A DNA stretch of 64,000 nucleotides from Candidatus Woesearchaeota archaeon (GTDB taxonomy: Archaea; Nanobdellota; Nanobdellia; Woesearchaeales; JAHWHD01), in the NCBI GenBank assembly GCA_019323515.1, contig JAHWHG010000003.1:62001-126000 (forward strand). The letters are read 5' to 3'. Each line of letters starts with the position of its first letter. Position 1 is the first letter of the stretch. A program made the translations under genes and the position numbers. The notes beneath the pieces were generated by a model. That model was not told the DNA's origin. It did no database searches and saw only the letters and a program-made list of their open reading frames with translations. Shown here one piece after another: positions 34,997-43,953 of this stretch.

Positions 34997-35605
34997 ATGG
35001 GAGATCCTAGAAAAAGTCGGAAAAAGTATTCAAGTCCTGCAAAGCCTTGGGAGAAACAAAGGATTGATGAAGAAAGGGAAATCCTTAAGGAGTATGCTCT
35101 TAAGAATAAGAAAGAGATTTGGAAGACAAGGTCGCTCCTGAAAAACTTTACTTATTTTTCTAAAAAGCTAATCACTGCTAAGGGTCCACAAGCTCAAATT
35201 GAAAAGGAACAGTTATTGAAGAGGTTGCAGATGTTAGGACTTTTACCTGTTGGTGCTAGGCTTGATGATGTATTAGGTCTTTCAATCAATGATTTCTTAG
35301 AAAGAAGGTTGCAAAGTCTGGTATTCAAGAAAGGTCTAGCAAGAAGCATGAAACAGGCTAGACAGTTTATTGTACATGAACATGTGATGGTGAATGGGAA
35401 GAAGATTACAGTTCCTTCTTATCTAGTCTCAAAACAGGAAGAGGACCTTATCACGTTTGCTCCTAATTCGAGTTTAGTTGATTCTGAGCATCCTGAAAGA
35501 AAGGTTGAGAAAAAGGTTAAAGAAGTTAAGAAGGAAAAGAAAGATGATAAGCCTGAAGAAGAAGTAATGACTGAAGAAGAAATAACGGCTGCAGAGGTTG
35601 AGTAA
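34997..35605 (+). CDS. rpsD: Ribosomal protein uS4
   Basis: 202 residues. N-terminal GDPRKSRKKYSSPAKPWEK, the FLERRLQSLVF and ARQFIVHEHVMVNGK of the S4 RNA-binding domain, and an added Lys/Glu-rich C-terminal tail of about 40 residues. Primary 16S rRNA-binding protein. Spacing of three bases on both sides. Confidence 0.96.
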   Translation: MGDPRKSRKKYSSPAKPWEKQRIDEEREILKEYALKNKKEIWKTRSLLKNFTYFSKKLITAKGPQAQIEKEQLLKRLQMLGLLPVGARLDDVLGLSINDFLERRLQSLVFKKGLARSMKQARQFIVHEHVMVNGKKITVPSYLVSKQEEDLITFAPNSSLVDSEHPERKVEKKVKEVKKEKKDDKPEEEVMTEEEITAAEVE

Positions 35606-35607
35606 AC

Positions 35608-36096
35608 ATGGTAGAAGAACGAACAGATAAGAGGCCAAGAGAGAGAAGAGAGAGAACTGATAGGGATAGAAGGGATAGGCGTGATAGAAGAGGCATTAGA
35701 AGAGATGAAAATGTAAGGTGGGGCATAGCTCACATTTACTCCTCATATAATGATACTATAATTCATATTACTGATATAAGTGGAACAGAAACTTTGTCAA
35801 TTGCATCAGGTGGCATGGTTGTCAAGGCGCATAGGATGGAATCAAGTCCGACTGCTGCAATGGTAGCTGCTAAAAAAGCTGCAGAGGGTGCAAAAGAGAA
35901 AGGAATCAGCGGAATTCATGTTAAAATAAAGGCTCCTGGAGGGCATAACGGCTCAAATAATCCTGGACCAGGTGCTCAAGCTGCTGTAAGAGCGCTTTCA
36001 AGAGTAGGGTTGAGGATTGGAATTATCGAAGATGTAACACCAATCCCCCATGATGGTTGCAGGAAGAAAGGAGGACGGAGAGGTAGAAGGGTATAA
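35608..36096 (+). CDS. rpsK: Ribosomal protein uS11 with Arg/Asp-rich N-terminal extension
   Basis: 162 residues. The core (WGIAHIYSSYNDTIIHITD, GGMVVKAHR, KAPGGHNGSNNPGPGAQ) is standard. About 38 residues of almost only Arg, Asp and Glu precede it (for example RDRRDRRDRRG), which is unusual for S11. Platform protein of the 30S subunit. Confidence 0.96.
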   Translation: MVEERTDKRPRERRERTDRDRRDRRDRRGIRRDENVRWGIAHIYSSYNDTIIHITDISGTETLSIASGGMVVKAHRMESSPTAAMVAAKKAAEGAKEKGISGIHVKIKAPGGHNGSNNPGPGAQAAVRALSRVGLRIGIIEDVTPIPHDGCRKKGGRRGRRV

Positions 36097-36097
36097 A

Positions 36098-36889
36098 ATG
36101 GATGTAACAGAATTATCCAAATCTAAAGAAAAGTTATCTTTTGTTTTGAAAGATGGTGTCAGTTCTTTTGCAAATGCACTTAGAAGAATAATGATTGATG
36201 AAGTTCCAACAATGGCAATTGAGGATGTTGAATTTAGGAAGAATAGTTCTATATTATACGATGAAGTGATTGCACATAGGCTTGGTTTAATGCCTCTTAA
36301 GACTGATCTTAAATCTTATAATCTTCCTGAGGAGTGTAAATGTAAAGGCGAGGGCTGTGCAAGGTGTCAAAATAAGATGGTCCTTAGTTCAAAAGCTAAT
36401 GGTTTTGTGTACGCTTCTGATATGAAAAGTAAAGACCCAAAAATTGTACCTGTTTATCCAAATACTCCTCTTGTGAAGTTGCTTAAGAATCAAGAGGTAG
36501 ATTTAGAGGCGACTGCTGTGCTTGGTATTGGAAAAAAACACGCTAAATGGAGTCCTGGGTTAGTGTTCTTTAAGCATCCTGTTGATATTAAGATTAATCA
36601 TTCGAAGATAAAGGAATCGGAGATTATTGCTTCTTCATGTCCTTGTAAAATCTTTGAAGTAAAAGGTGGAAAGCTGAGCATTGTCTCAAAGAATTTGGCA
36701 AATTGTCACCTCTGTGATGCTTGTGTTGAAGCGTCTGGAGAAGCAGTTGAGTTAAACCCAGATACTAATTCCTTCATTTTTACAGTCGAATCCTGGGGTC
36801 AGTTAAAGCCAAAGGATATGGTCAAGAAAGCTATTGATGTTTTTGATAGCAAGGTTGATGAATTTTTGGAGAAGGTGAAATCACTTTGA
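36098..36889 (+). CDS. rpoD: RNA polymerase subunit D with iron-sulfur-type Cys motifs
   Basis: 263 residues (alpha-subunit equivalent). The ATG one base after the rpsK stop is chosen. FANALRRIMIDEVPTMAIE is the assembly motif. Two Cys sets occur: CKCKGEGCARC near residue 80 and, in the D3 insertion, CPC then CHLCDAC, matching the [4Fe-4S]-binding domain of some archaeal RpoD proteins. Its end overlaps the TTG start of eL18. Confidence 0.95.
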   Translation: MDVTELSKSKEKLSFVLKDGVSSFANALRRIMIDEVPTMAIEDVEFRKNSSILYDEVIAHRLGLMPLKTDLKSYNLPEECKCKGEGCARCQNKMVLSSKANGFVYASDMKSKDPKIVPVYPNTPLVKLLKNQEVDLEATAVLGIGKKHAKWSPGLVFFKHPVDIKINHSKIKESEIIASSCPCKIFEVKGGKLSIVSKNLANCHLCDACVEASGEAVELNPDTNSFIFTVESWGQLKPKDMVKKAIDVFDSKVDEFLEKVKSL

Positions 36890-37248
36890 AAAGAACCGGG
36901 CCTACTAATATTCACTTGCAGAAGTTGATAAGAGAATTGAAAAAGAAGGCAATAGATAGTAATATAAGGTTTTGGAAAGTTATCGCTAAAGAATTAGAAA
37001 AACCTACTAGAAAAAGAAGGAGAGTTAATCTTTATAAAATAAATAAGTCAATTAGAAAGGATGAGACAGCTGTTGTTCCAGGAAAGGTATTGTCACTTGG
37101 TGAGATTGATAAGAAGATTATTATAGCTGGTCTTTCATTTTCAGAGAAGGCTTTGGATAAAATAAACAAAGCTGGTTCAAAGGCTTTATCAATTGAAGAG
37201 TTGTTTGAGAAAAATCCTGAAGCAAAGAAAGTGAGGATAATTGGTTAA
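36886..37248 (+). CDS. rpl18e: Ribosomal protein eL18
   Basis: 120 residues. RTGPTNIHLQKLIREL, RRRVNLYKINK and VVPGKVLSLGEIDKK are the family blocks. The start is TTG overlapping the rpoD stop (TTGA). Conserved order with RpoD and uL13. Confidence 0.93.
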   Translation: MKRTGPTNIHLQKLIRELKKKAIDSNIRFWKVIAKELEKPTRKRRRVNLYKINKSIRKDETAVVPGKVLSLGEIDKKIIIAGLSFSEKALDKINKAGSKALSIEELFEKNPEAKKVRIIG

Positions 37249-37249
37249 A

Positions 37250-37669
37250 ATGTTAGTCGATGCAGAAGGTTTAGTGTTAGGGAGGATGGCTGCAAAGGTC
37301 GCTAAGTTAGCTTTGCTTGGCGAAAGCGTTGATGTAATTAATTGTGAAAAGGCTATTGTCTCTGGTACAAAACAAGCTGTATTGGCAAAGTATAAACGTA
37401 ACAGGGAGTTGGGAGTTCCTTTGAAAGGTCCTTATTTTCATAGAAGGCCTGATATGCTGGTCAGAAGAACAATAAGAGGCATGCTTCCTTATAAGAAAGC
37501 TAAAGGGTATGATGCCTTTGAAAGAGTAAAATGTTATGAAGGTGTTCCTGAGAAATTTAAAGATATTAAACCTGAGGATTTGAAGGAGGTTCACTATTCA
37601 AGATTGTCAAATTTGAAATATGTTGAAGTTAAGACTATATGTAAATTGTTAGGTGCTAAAATTGACTAA
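37250..37669 (+). CDS. rplM: Ribosomal protein uL13
   Basis: 139 residues from the ATG one base after the eL18 stop. VDAEGLVLGRMAAKVAK, GPYFHRRPDMLVRRTIRGML and RVKCYEGVP are standard L13 blocks. Early-assembly 50S protein. Confidence 0.95.
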   Translation: MLVDAEGLVLGRMAAKVAKLALLGESVDVINCEKAIVSGTKQAVLAKYKRNRELGVPLKGPYFHRRPDMLVRRTIRGMLPYKKAKGYDAFERVKCYEGVPEKFKDIKPEDLKEVHYSRLSNLKYVEVKTICKLLGAKID

Positions 37670-38063
37670 AATAATCGTATCAAGCGGAAAAAGGAAACGT
37701 GCAATTGCAAGAGCTGTTTTGAAGTCTGGAAAAGGTAAAGTAAGGATTAATGGTAAGTATTTAGATGTTGTTGAACCAGAGATTGCAAGGATGAAAATTA
37801 TGGAGCCTTTGATATTGGCGACTAAGCTTGCTTCTATGCTTGATATTGATGTTGTTGCAAGAGGCGGAGGTTTTATGGCACAGGCTGAAGCTGCTAGACT
37901 TGCAGTAGCTAGAGGTTTATTAAGTTGGTCAAAGGATGAGAAACTTAGAAATATATTCTTGAATTATGACAGGCATTTGCTTGTTGCAGATGTTAGAAGG
38001 AGAGAGATGAGGAAGCCTAATGATTCACGAGCAAGAGCTCATAGGCAGAAGTCATACAGGTAG
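37662..38063 (+). CDS. rpsI: Ribosomal protein uS9
   Basis: About 133 residues. SSGKRKRAIARAV, ARGGGFMAQAEAARLAVARGL and the C-terminal RAHRQKSYR (contacting P-site tRNA) are complete. The start is a non-ATG codon inside the end of uL13: TTG at 37662 follows AGGTG by seven bases and gives MTKIIVSSGKRK; GTG at 37653 is the alternative. Confidence 0.94.
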   Translation: MTKIIVSSGKRKRAIARAVLKSGKGKVRINGKYLDVVEPEIARMKIMEPLILATKLASMLDIDVVARGGGFMAQAEAARLAVARGLLSWSKDEKLRNIFLNYDRHLLVADVRRREMRKPNDSRARAHRQKSYR

Positions 38064-38072
38064 AACTAAAAA

Positions 38073-38270
38073 ATGATAATACCAATAAGATGCTGGAGCT
38101 GCGGTAAACCAATCGCACATTTATGGGAAGAGTTTAAAGAGAGAACTGAGAATGGCGAGGATCCTAAGAAAGTAATGGATGAGCTTGGTTTAGAAAGGTA
38201 TTGCTGTAGGGCAATGTTCTTAGGACAGTCTGATTTGATTGATACAGCGGCAAGGTTCAAGAAGTTTTAA
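38073..38270 (+). CDS. rpoN: RNA polymerase subunit N (Rpb10)
   Basis: 65 residues starting MIIPIRCWSCGK; zinc ligands CWSC and the later CC in ERYCCRAM. The length is normal. Assembly subunit bound to RpoD/RpoL, and the last gene of this operon. It overlaps the tail of the convergent M23-like gene by four bases. Confidence 0.95.
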   Translation: MIIPIRCWSCGKPIAHLWEEFKERTENGEDPKKVMDELGLERYCCRAMFLGQSDLIDTAARFKKF

Positions 38271-38803
38271 TTTTCGTATTCTTTTTTTAATTTGTTTAAG
38301 TATTCAAGCCTATCTTTGAATTCTTTAGGAATTTTTTGTTCTGTCCTGTCAATTGTAATATTTTCTTTGAATCTTGGTCTGATGCTTTCAACTCCGAATT
38401 CATTATCTGAATCTTTGAAAAGCATAAAGTGAAGATGTGGGGATCCGCTTAATCCTGTATTCCCTGAATAACCTAACAATTGGCCTGGTTCTACTCTATC
38501 CCCTTCTTTAACGCTTGATCCATCAAACTGGAGGTGTGCATATTGCGAATATAGGCCATTATCATGTGCGATTGTTATGTAGTTTAAGTATTTCACATTA
38601 TTATATTTAGGGTCAAATCCTCCTTCATTTGAATCAACCTTAACCTCTAGCACTTCTCCTGGCAGAACTGCATAAATCGGTGTGCCTTCCCTAATAAGAA
38701 AATCTATAGCTTCTCTGAAATGTCCATAATGTGCTCTTGGATCAGAGATTGCTTTTATAATCCTATCCTTCTCAATAGGTAAGTTACATATGATTTCTGA
38801 CAT
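38267..38803 (-). CDS. M23/LytM-like peptidase domain protein without signal peptide
   Basis: 178 residues. The LytM barrel is visible in EGTPIYAVLPGEVLEV, YITIAHDNGLYSQYAHL and GYSGNTGLSGSPHLHF; the HxH zinc ligands (HLH) and YAHL are present, with GHFREAID where HxGxD is expected. Bacterial relatives cut peptidoglycan, which archaea lack; no signal peptide or membrane helix is seen, so a cytoplasmic or partner-directed role is possible. Confidence 0.75.
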   Translation of the reverse strand: MSEIICNLPIEKDRIIKAISDPRAHYGHFREAIDFLIREGTPIYAVLPGEVLEVKVDSNEGGFDPKYNNVKYLNYITIAHDNGLYSQYAHLQFDGSSVKEGDRVEPGQLLGYSGNTGLSGSPHLHFMLFKDSDNEFGVESIRPRFKENITIDRTEQKIPKEFKDRLEYLNKLKKEYEN

Positions 38804-38884
38804 AGAAATGTTTATTTAAGAGTATATATATAAAGCTTATCCACCATAATATTTAAATAACAAGGGGCAATTTATTCTTCTAAT

Positions 38885-41512
38885 ATGATTGACTTTAAGA
38901 AAATCCAAGATAAATGGCAGAAGAGATGGGAATCTGCCAAGATATTTGAGGTTAAAGAATCTAAGAAGCCTAAGTTTTATTGTTTAGAAATGTTTCCTTA
39001 TCCAAGCGCGTCAGGCTTGCACATAGGCCATGCTTTTAATTATACTATTGGTGATATTTATGCAAGATTGAAGAGGATGCAAGGGTTTAATGTTCTTTAT
39101 CCTATGGGTTATGATTCATTAGGGTTGCCGGCTGAGAATGCTGCAATCAAAGCGGGCGCGCATCCGAAAAAGTATACTGAGAACAGTATCAAGAATTTTA
39201 TCAAGCAGCAGAAGTCGATAGGTTTAAGTTATGACTGGACTAGACTTGTGAAAACGCACGACCCTAATTATTATAGATGGGATCAGTGGATTTTTCTTAA
39301 GATGTTTGAGAAGGGTATTGCTTTCAGGAAGAAAGCTCCTGTCAATTGGTGTCCAAAATGTAACTCTGTACTTGCGAATGAGCAGGTTCATAACGGAAAG
39401 TGTTGGAGGCATACTGATACTGATGTTGAGATAAAACATCTTGAGCAATGGTTTTTCAAAATAACTGATTATGCTGATGAACTTTATGAAATGGTTGATA
39501 ACCTTAATGAGTGGCCTGAAAGAATAAAAGCTATGCAGAAGAATTGGATAGGCAAAAGTCATGGTACTGAAATCTTGTTTGAGATAAATGGTGAGAAGTG
39601 GCCTATATTTACAACAAGGTCTGATACATTATTTGGTGTCACGTTTATGGTCATATCAGCGCAGCATCCTAGATTGATGGAACTTGTTACAGGTAAGCAG
39701 AAGAAAGAGGTAGAAAAATTCCTTAAGAAAATAAAGAGTACTAGTGAAAAGGATGCTGAGGAGCTTGAGAAAGAGGGAGCGTTTACTGGAAGTTATGCAA
39801 TCAATCCCATGACTGGTGATAAGGTGCCTGTTTATACTGGTAATTTTGTTGTAGCTGAATACGGGAGTGGAATGGTAATGGCTGTTCCTGCTCATGATCA
39901 AAGAGACTTTGAGTTCGCAAAGAAGTATGGGATTGATATTAAAGTAGTTATTCAGCCAGATGCTTATGAACTTAAAGCTGATAAGATGGCAAGGGCTTAT
40001 ACTGCTGATGGTGTGCTTGTGAATTCTGGTGACTTTGATGGAGAGAATAATAGAGATGCGATTGAGTCTATCACTAAAGCTCTTGAAAAGAAGAAGCTAG
40101 GGAAAGCTACTGTTAATTTTAAGTTGCGTGACTGGTTAGTTAGCAGGCAAAGGTATTGGGGTACCCCTATACCAATGATTTATTGTGAAAAATGCGGTAT
40201 TGTCCCAGTTCCAGAAAAAGATTTGCCAGTTGAGCTACCTGATAAGGTTAAGTTTGGAGAGGGAAATCCGCTTGAAACTAATGAGAAATTTGTTGATGTG
40301 AGGTGTCCGAAGTGTAAATCTAAGGCAAGGAGAGAGACTGATACAATGGATACTTTTGTTAATTCTTCTTGGTATTTTTTGAGGTATACGGATGCGAACA
40401 ATACAAAAAAAATATTTGATATTAATAAAGCAAATTATTGGACTCCTGTAGATACTTATATCGGAGGGGCTGAGCATGCTTGCATGCACCTTATATATTT
40501 TAGATTTTATACTAAATTTTTCAGAGATATTGGAATGCTTAAGTTTGATGAACCTGTTAAGATGTTATTCAATCAAGGTATGATACATGGCGAGGATGGG
40601 CATGTGATGTCTAAGTCAAGAGGGAATGTTGTTGATCCACTCGAGATTGTTAATAAGTATGGAGCTGATGCTTTGAGATTGTTTTTAGTTTCTGTTGCAG
40701 GCCCTGATAAGGATTTTGCTTGGAGTAACACCGGGCTTGAAGCTAGTTGGAAATGGCTTCAGAAAGTTGCAGCTTATGCTGATGATTTTGAACCTGGCAA
40801 AATGGATGAGTTGAATGTGAGTAAGTTCCATAGACTAGTCAAACTTTATTCTGAATATATTAATGATTTTAAGTATAACCTGGCTGTGATTAAGTTAAAG
40901 GAACTTTTAACAGTTATTGAGCAGGGTTGTGATAAGAAATCGTTTAGTATTTTTGTTAAATTGTTATCGCCTTTGTGTCCACATCTTGCTGAAGAGTTCT
41001 GGGAAAAACTCGGTAACAAGAGTTTCTTGAGCCTTGAGAAATGGCCTAAGGCAGATGTAAGTAGGATTGATGTTAAAGCCGAGTTTATTGATGCAATGTT
41101 GGAAAATACTATTAGTGATTTAAGGTCGGTTTTGAAACTTACTAAGATTGATAAGCCTAAGACTATTAAGTTGATTGTGGCAAGAGAATGGTTGTATGAT
41201 TTTTTTAAGGTCTTTAAAGAAAAGTTCAAGGATATTAAGAATGGAAATGAATTGATTAAGTCCTTTATGTCTGGTGAAATGAGGGTGTATGGTAAAGAGA
41301 TTTCTAAGATAATCCCCAGACTTATGAAAGATATGAGTAAGATTCCAATTCTTGTTCTTGACCAGACTACTGAGTATAATGAGCTTAAGAAGTATGCTTC
41401 TAAGTTTGAGAAAGAGTTTAATTGTGACATAGAAATATTAAAGGCAGAAGATTCTAAGGATAGTAAAGCTGGACAAGCAATGCCTGGAAAGCCGGCTATA
41501 TTAGTGGGGTAA
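38885..41512 (+). CDS. leuS: Leucyl-tRNA synthetase, bacterial type
   Basis: 875 residues. HIGH motif in SGLHIGHAF, MSKSRGN from residue 575, a zinc-like CPKC/C region, and an editing domain with TTRSDTLFG. YPMGYDSLGLPAENAAIK and overall layout follow bacterial LeuRS rather than the about 950-residue archaeal form. Charges tRNA-Leu; the window's own tRNA-Leu is at 20.6 kb. A TATA-like ATTTAAATAA lies 25-34 bases before the ATG, consistent with a leaderless mRNA. Confidence 0.93.
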   Translation: MIDFKKIQDKWQKRWESAKIFEVKESKKPKFYCLEMFPYPSASGLHIGHAFNYTIGDIYARLKRMQGFNVLYPMGYDSLGLPAENAAIKAGAHPKKYTENSIKNFIKQQKSIGLSYDWTRLVKTHDPNYYRWDQWIFLKMFEKGIAFRKKAPVNWCPKCNSVLANEQVHNGKCWRHTDTDVEIKHLEQWFFKITDYADELYEMVDNLNEWPERIKAMQKNWIGKSHGTEILFEINGEKWPIFTTRSDTLFGVTFMVISAQHPRLMELVTGKQKKEVEKFLKKIKSTSEKDAEELEKEGAFTGSYAINPMTGDKVPVYTGNFVVAEYGSGMVMAVPAHDQRDFEFAKKYGIDIKVVIQPDAYELKADKMARAYTADGVLVNSGDFDGENNRDAIESITKALEKKKLGKATVNFKLRDWLVSRQRYWGTPIPMIYCEKCGIVPVPEKDLPVELPDKVKFGEGNPLETNEKFVDVRCPKCKSKARRETDTMDTFVNSSWYFLRYTDANNTKKIFDINKANYWTPVDTYIGGAEHACMHLIYFRFYTKFFRDIGMLKFDEPVKMLFNQGMIHGEDGHVMSKSRGNVVDPLEIVNKYGADALRLFLVSVAGPDKDFAWSNTGLEASWKWLQKVAAYADDFEPGKMDELNVSKFHRLVKLYSEYINDFKYNLAVIKLKELLTVIEQGCDKKSFSIFVKLLSPLCPHLAEEFWEKLGNKSFLSLEKWPKADVSRIDVKAEFIDAMLENTISDLRSVLKLTKIDKPKTIKLIVAREWLYDFFKVFKEKFKDIKNGNELIKSFMSGEMRVYGKEISKIIPRLMKDMSKIPILVLDQTTEYNELKKYASKFEKEFNCDIEILKAEDSKDSKAGQAMPGKPAILVG

Positions 41513-41550
41513 ATATTTTTTTAATCCTTTGTATAATCTTTGATAGAAAG

Positions 41551-41823
41551 TGACAGGCGCGTCCTTGAATCGAAATGATCCAAAACAAATGGCTTACCTT
41601 GACCTTTCCTTGGTTCCGCTACCCTCTGAGCATCAATATCAGAGGTTAAGGCTGCTCTGTTCCCAGTCTGACCTGGTTCCCAGAGATACCAATCCCACAG
41701 GACAGAACTTCATTGTCCAGACCAAGACCAGATGTCCTGAGCCATGCCTTTCCAAGGACTCACTCCATCATATAGCCCGGTTATGGTTACAGGTAGGGGC
41801 TAGCTACCCAGCTGAGCCTGTCA
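41551..41823 (-). ncRNA. ffs: SRP (7S) RNA
   Basis: On the minus strand the ends TGACAGGC and GCCTGTCA form helix 1. Helix 8 (complement of 41651-41677) contains GGTCAG, an asymmetric loop and GGAACAGAGCAGCC, the SRP54-binding site. About 273 bases, the archaeal S-domain-plus-Alu length. A TATA-like TTTTTAAAAATACC lies about 20-32 bases before the 5' end. Confidence 0.92.
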
Positions 41824-41841
41824 AATTGCGATAAATGAAGG

Positions 41842-41854
41842 GTATTTTTAAAAG
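41842..41854 (-). promoter_or_regulatory. SRP RNA TATA box
   Basis: The minus strand reads TTTTAAAAATACC 19-31 bases before helix 1 of the SRP RNA. Confidence 0.45.
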
Positions 41855-41906
41855 TTTCTATTGAAGTATAGAAAAGCTTATTAAAGTAGATAGCAAGGAT
41901 TTTAGC

Positions 41907-42767
41907 ATGGTTCCACGCATAATATTTCTTGGCACAGCAGGTGATCATCAGGTTGTGAGTAAGCAGTACAGAGCTTCTGGAGGTATTGTGTTGCAGGTTG
42001 ATGATAACCAGTTTCATATAGACCCTGGGCCGGGTGCTTTGGTTAGGGCTGTTGAGAATAATGTTAACTTAAGGGCAAATACTTGTGTGCTTGTTTCGCG
42101 GAGGACGGTTGCACATTCTAATGATGTTAATGCTGTTATTTCTGCGATGACCTTAGATGGATTGGATAAGAAAGGCGTACTTATATCTAACAAGACGTTT
42201 GTACAGGGAGATGAAGATATTAATCCAGGTTTATCTAACTTTCATAGGAATTGTGTTGAGAAAATAATTGTACTTGAATCAGGAAAAAGAGTAGGTATTG
42301 AGAATGTGGAGATAGTTGCGCTTCCTGCTGAGCATCTTGATGCCAATTCAATTGGTTTTAAATTTTATACCCCTTATTTTGTATTATCTTACAGTTCTGA
42401 CACAAAGTTTTCAAATGATCTTTTGAAAGCTTATGAAGACAGTGACATTCTTATCTTACATGTTACAAGTCCAGGGGATGAATCAGGTGATAATCTTAGT
42501 GTTGCCGATGCAATTAAGATTGTTAATAAAATCAAGCCAAGATTAGTCATTACTACACATTTTGGTATTAAGATGTTGAAAGCTGATCCGATTATTCAGG
42601 CGAGGGAAATTCAAAGGCAGACAGGGGTTCAGACTATTGCTGCAAAGGACGGCATGGTTATTTCTCCGGGCACTTATTCTGCACATTCAAGACAAAAGAC
42701 TTTACTTGATGTTGATAAGTATAAGAAAGGTAATGAAATAGCAGTTGATATTTCTGATAAGAGATAA
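41907..42767 (+). CDS. Metallo-beta-lactamase-fold protein with lost metal motif
   Basis: 286 residues. The fold is clear: an RNase Z-like start (IIFLGTAGDHQ), QFHIDPGPG, a late VITTHFGIKML and ALPAEHLDA. The metal motif usually reads S-H-x-H-x-D-H; here residues 64-70 are SRRTVAH, so the two His and the Asp are replaced (R65, T67, A69) and only the last His remains. I infer loss of one metal site or a binding role. No obvious operon partner; it follows the SRP RNA. Confidence 0.7.
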   Translation: MVPRIIFLGTAGDHQVVSKQYRASGGIVLQVDDNQFHIDPGPGALVRAVENNVNLRANTCVLVSRRTVAHSNDVNAVISAMTLDGLDKKGVLISNKTFVQGDEDINPGLSNFHRNCVEKIIVLESGKRVGIENVEIVALPAEHLDANSIGFKFYTPYFVLSYSSDTKFSNDLLKAYEDSDILILHVTSPGDESGDNLSVADAIKIVNKIKPRLVITTHFGIKMLKADPIIQAREIQRQTGVQTIAAKDGMVISPGTYSAHSRQKTLLDVDKYKKGNEIAVDISDKR

Positions 42768-42785
42768 TTCTAATTCTGAATTTCT

Positions 42786-43913
42786 TCAGAAGAATATATA
42801 AAATAATGAAGTTAAGCTTGTAAGACTGAACCCGACTATAAACTTGTTTAATGTAACATATAATATAGTTAATATTGCAACTCTTCCTATATTAAGGCAG
42901 ATTGAACGGTATACCATGTATTCTGTAGTATGCTTTCTGCTTGCCTTTTCAAATATTATGGTAATGAAAGGAAGTTCAATCATGATTGAGAATATACTCA
43001 TGAGGAGTGTCAAAACCAGGATATAACTAATATTTCTTGGGAATAACGCATATATCCAAACAACAAAGGATGTAATGCCTCCTATTTTTAGTATGGATTT
43101 AAGGCTTATCTTTTTGGTTAGTTTGCCTATTACTATTGGAAATATGACTGCTCCTAAAGTAGTAGCTGTTCCTGCAAGTCCTAGTGAAAGGATGTCTGTA
43201 CTTAAAAAGTATATGAAGATTGGCCAGATTATTGTAAGTATTACATATCTTTGACCGTCGAACATAAATGCAAATGTCTCTTTTAGATTTTTTTTGAACA
43301 AAATTTTTTCGAACGAAAATTTTATGTGAGGTTTTACATCATTTGAGTAGAATAAGGGAACTACTGAGATTGCTAACAGGATTGCAATCGCAATAAACAG
43401 TGCGTTATAGCCTGAAAAAACAATGATAACACCTCCAATTGTTGGTGCTGCTATTGCAGTTAGTTTTGGTATTGATAGAAGGTATCCGGTTTGTTCGCCT
43501 CTTCTTTTCTTGCTGGAATATTTTGCAAATAAAGAATTGAACGGAATCCAGTATAAAGCTGAGAGTATTCCTTCATAAACTGCAAGCAGGTTTAGTAGTG
43601 AGGGAATCCTGTCTATATAGAAAAGTATCAAGAAGAAAATGATTGACATCGGGGTGCTAATGAAGATGATGTGCTTAAGGCCAAATTTCTCTGCTAGTAT
43701 TCCTGCCATAATTGCGAATAACCCCATTGACAAGAACATTACTATAAAATATATTATAATCTGGTTAAGGAAAAAGCCTTTTTTTAATAAGAATATTGGA
43801 ATAAAGATGCCAATTAAAGACACTGCAAAGGTTCTTAGTGCATTATTTACATACATACTTGCAATATCTGACTTTATATAATGCCAGTGGTGGATATGAA
43901 TTTTTTCATGCAT
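42786..43913 (-). CDS. MFS-type transporter
   Basis: 375 residues with about eleven hydrophobic helices and a Lys/Arg-rich middle loop (YSSKKRRGEQTGYLL) as in the major facilitator fold. Helix 2-3 holds GILAEKFGLK, corresponding to the MFS motif A (GxLaDrxGrr). Substrate unknown. The gene is monocistronic or leads into nothing obvious; the presenilin-like gene lies upstream on the same strand. Confidence 0.78.
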   Translation of the reverse strand: MHEKIHIHHWHYIKSDIASMYVNNALRTFAVSLIGIFIPIFLLKKGFFLNQIIIYFIVMFLSMGLFAIMAGILAEKFGLKHIIFISTPMSIIFFLILFYIDRIPSLLNLLAVYEGILSALYWIPFNSLFAKYSSKKRRGEQTGYLLSIPKLTAIAAPTIGGVIIVFSGYNALFIAIAILLAISVVPLFYSNDVKPHIKFSFEKILFKKNLKETFAFMFDGQRYVILTIIWPIFIYFLSTDILSLGLAGTATTLGAVIFPIVIGKLTKKISLKSILKIGGITSFVVWIYALFPRNISYILVLTLLMSIFSIMIELPFITIIFEKASRKHTTEYMVYRSICLNIGRVAILTILYVTLNKFIVGFSLTSLTSLFYIFF

Positions 43914-43953
43914 TTTTTAGTTTTTGGTTATCTTTTTTATTCTCCTTTAAATT

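Noticed and set aside
35419..35733. Serine/proline-rich minus-strand frame across rpsD/rpsK
   Set aside because: Mirror of Lys/Glu/Arg/Asp-rich ribosomal protein tails.
40846..41430. 194-codon frame opposite leuS
   Set aside because: Antisense shadow of a clear synthetase gene.
41550..41834. 94-codon plus-strand frame
   Set aside because: It lies wholly opposite the SRP RNA, has no ribosome binding site and its residues reflect RNA structure.
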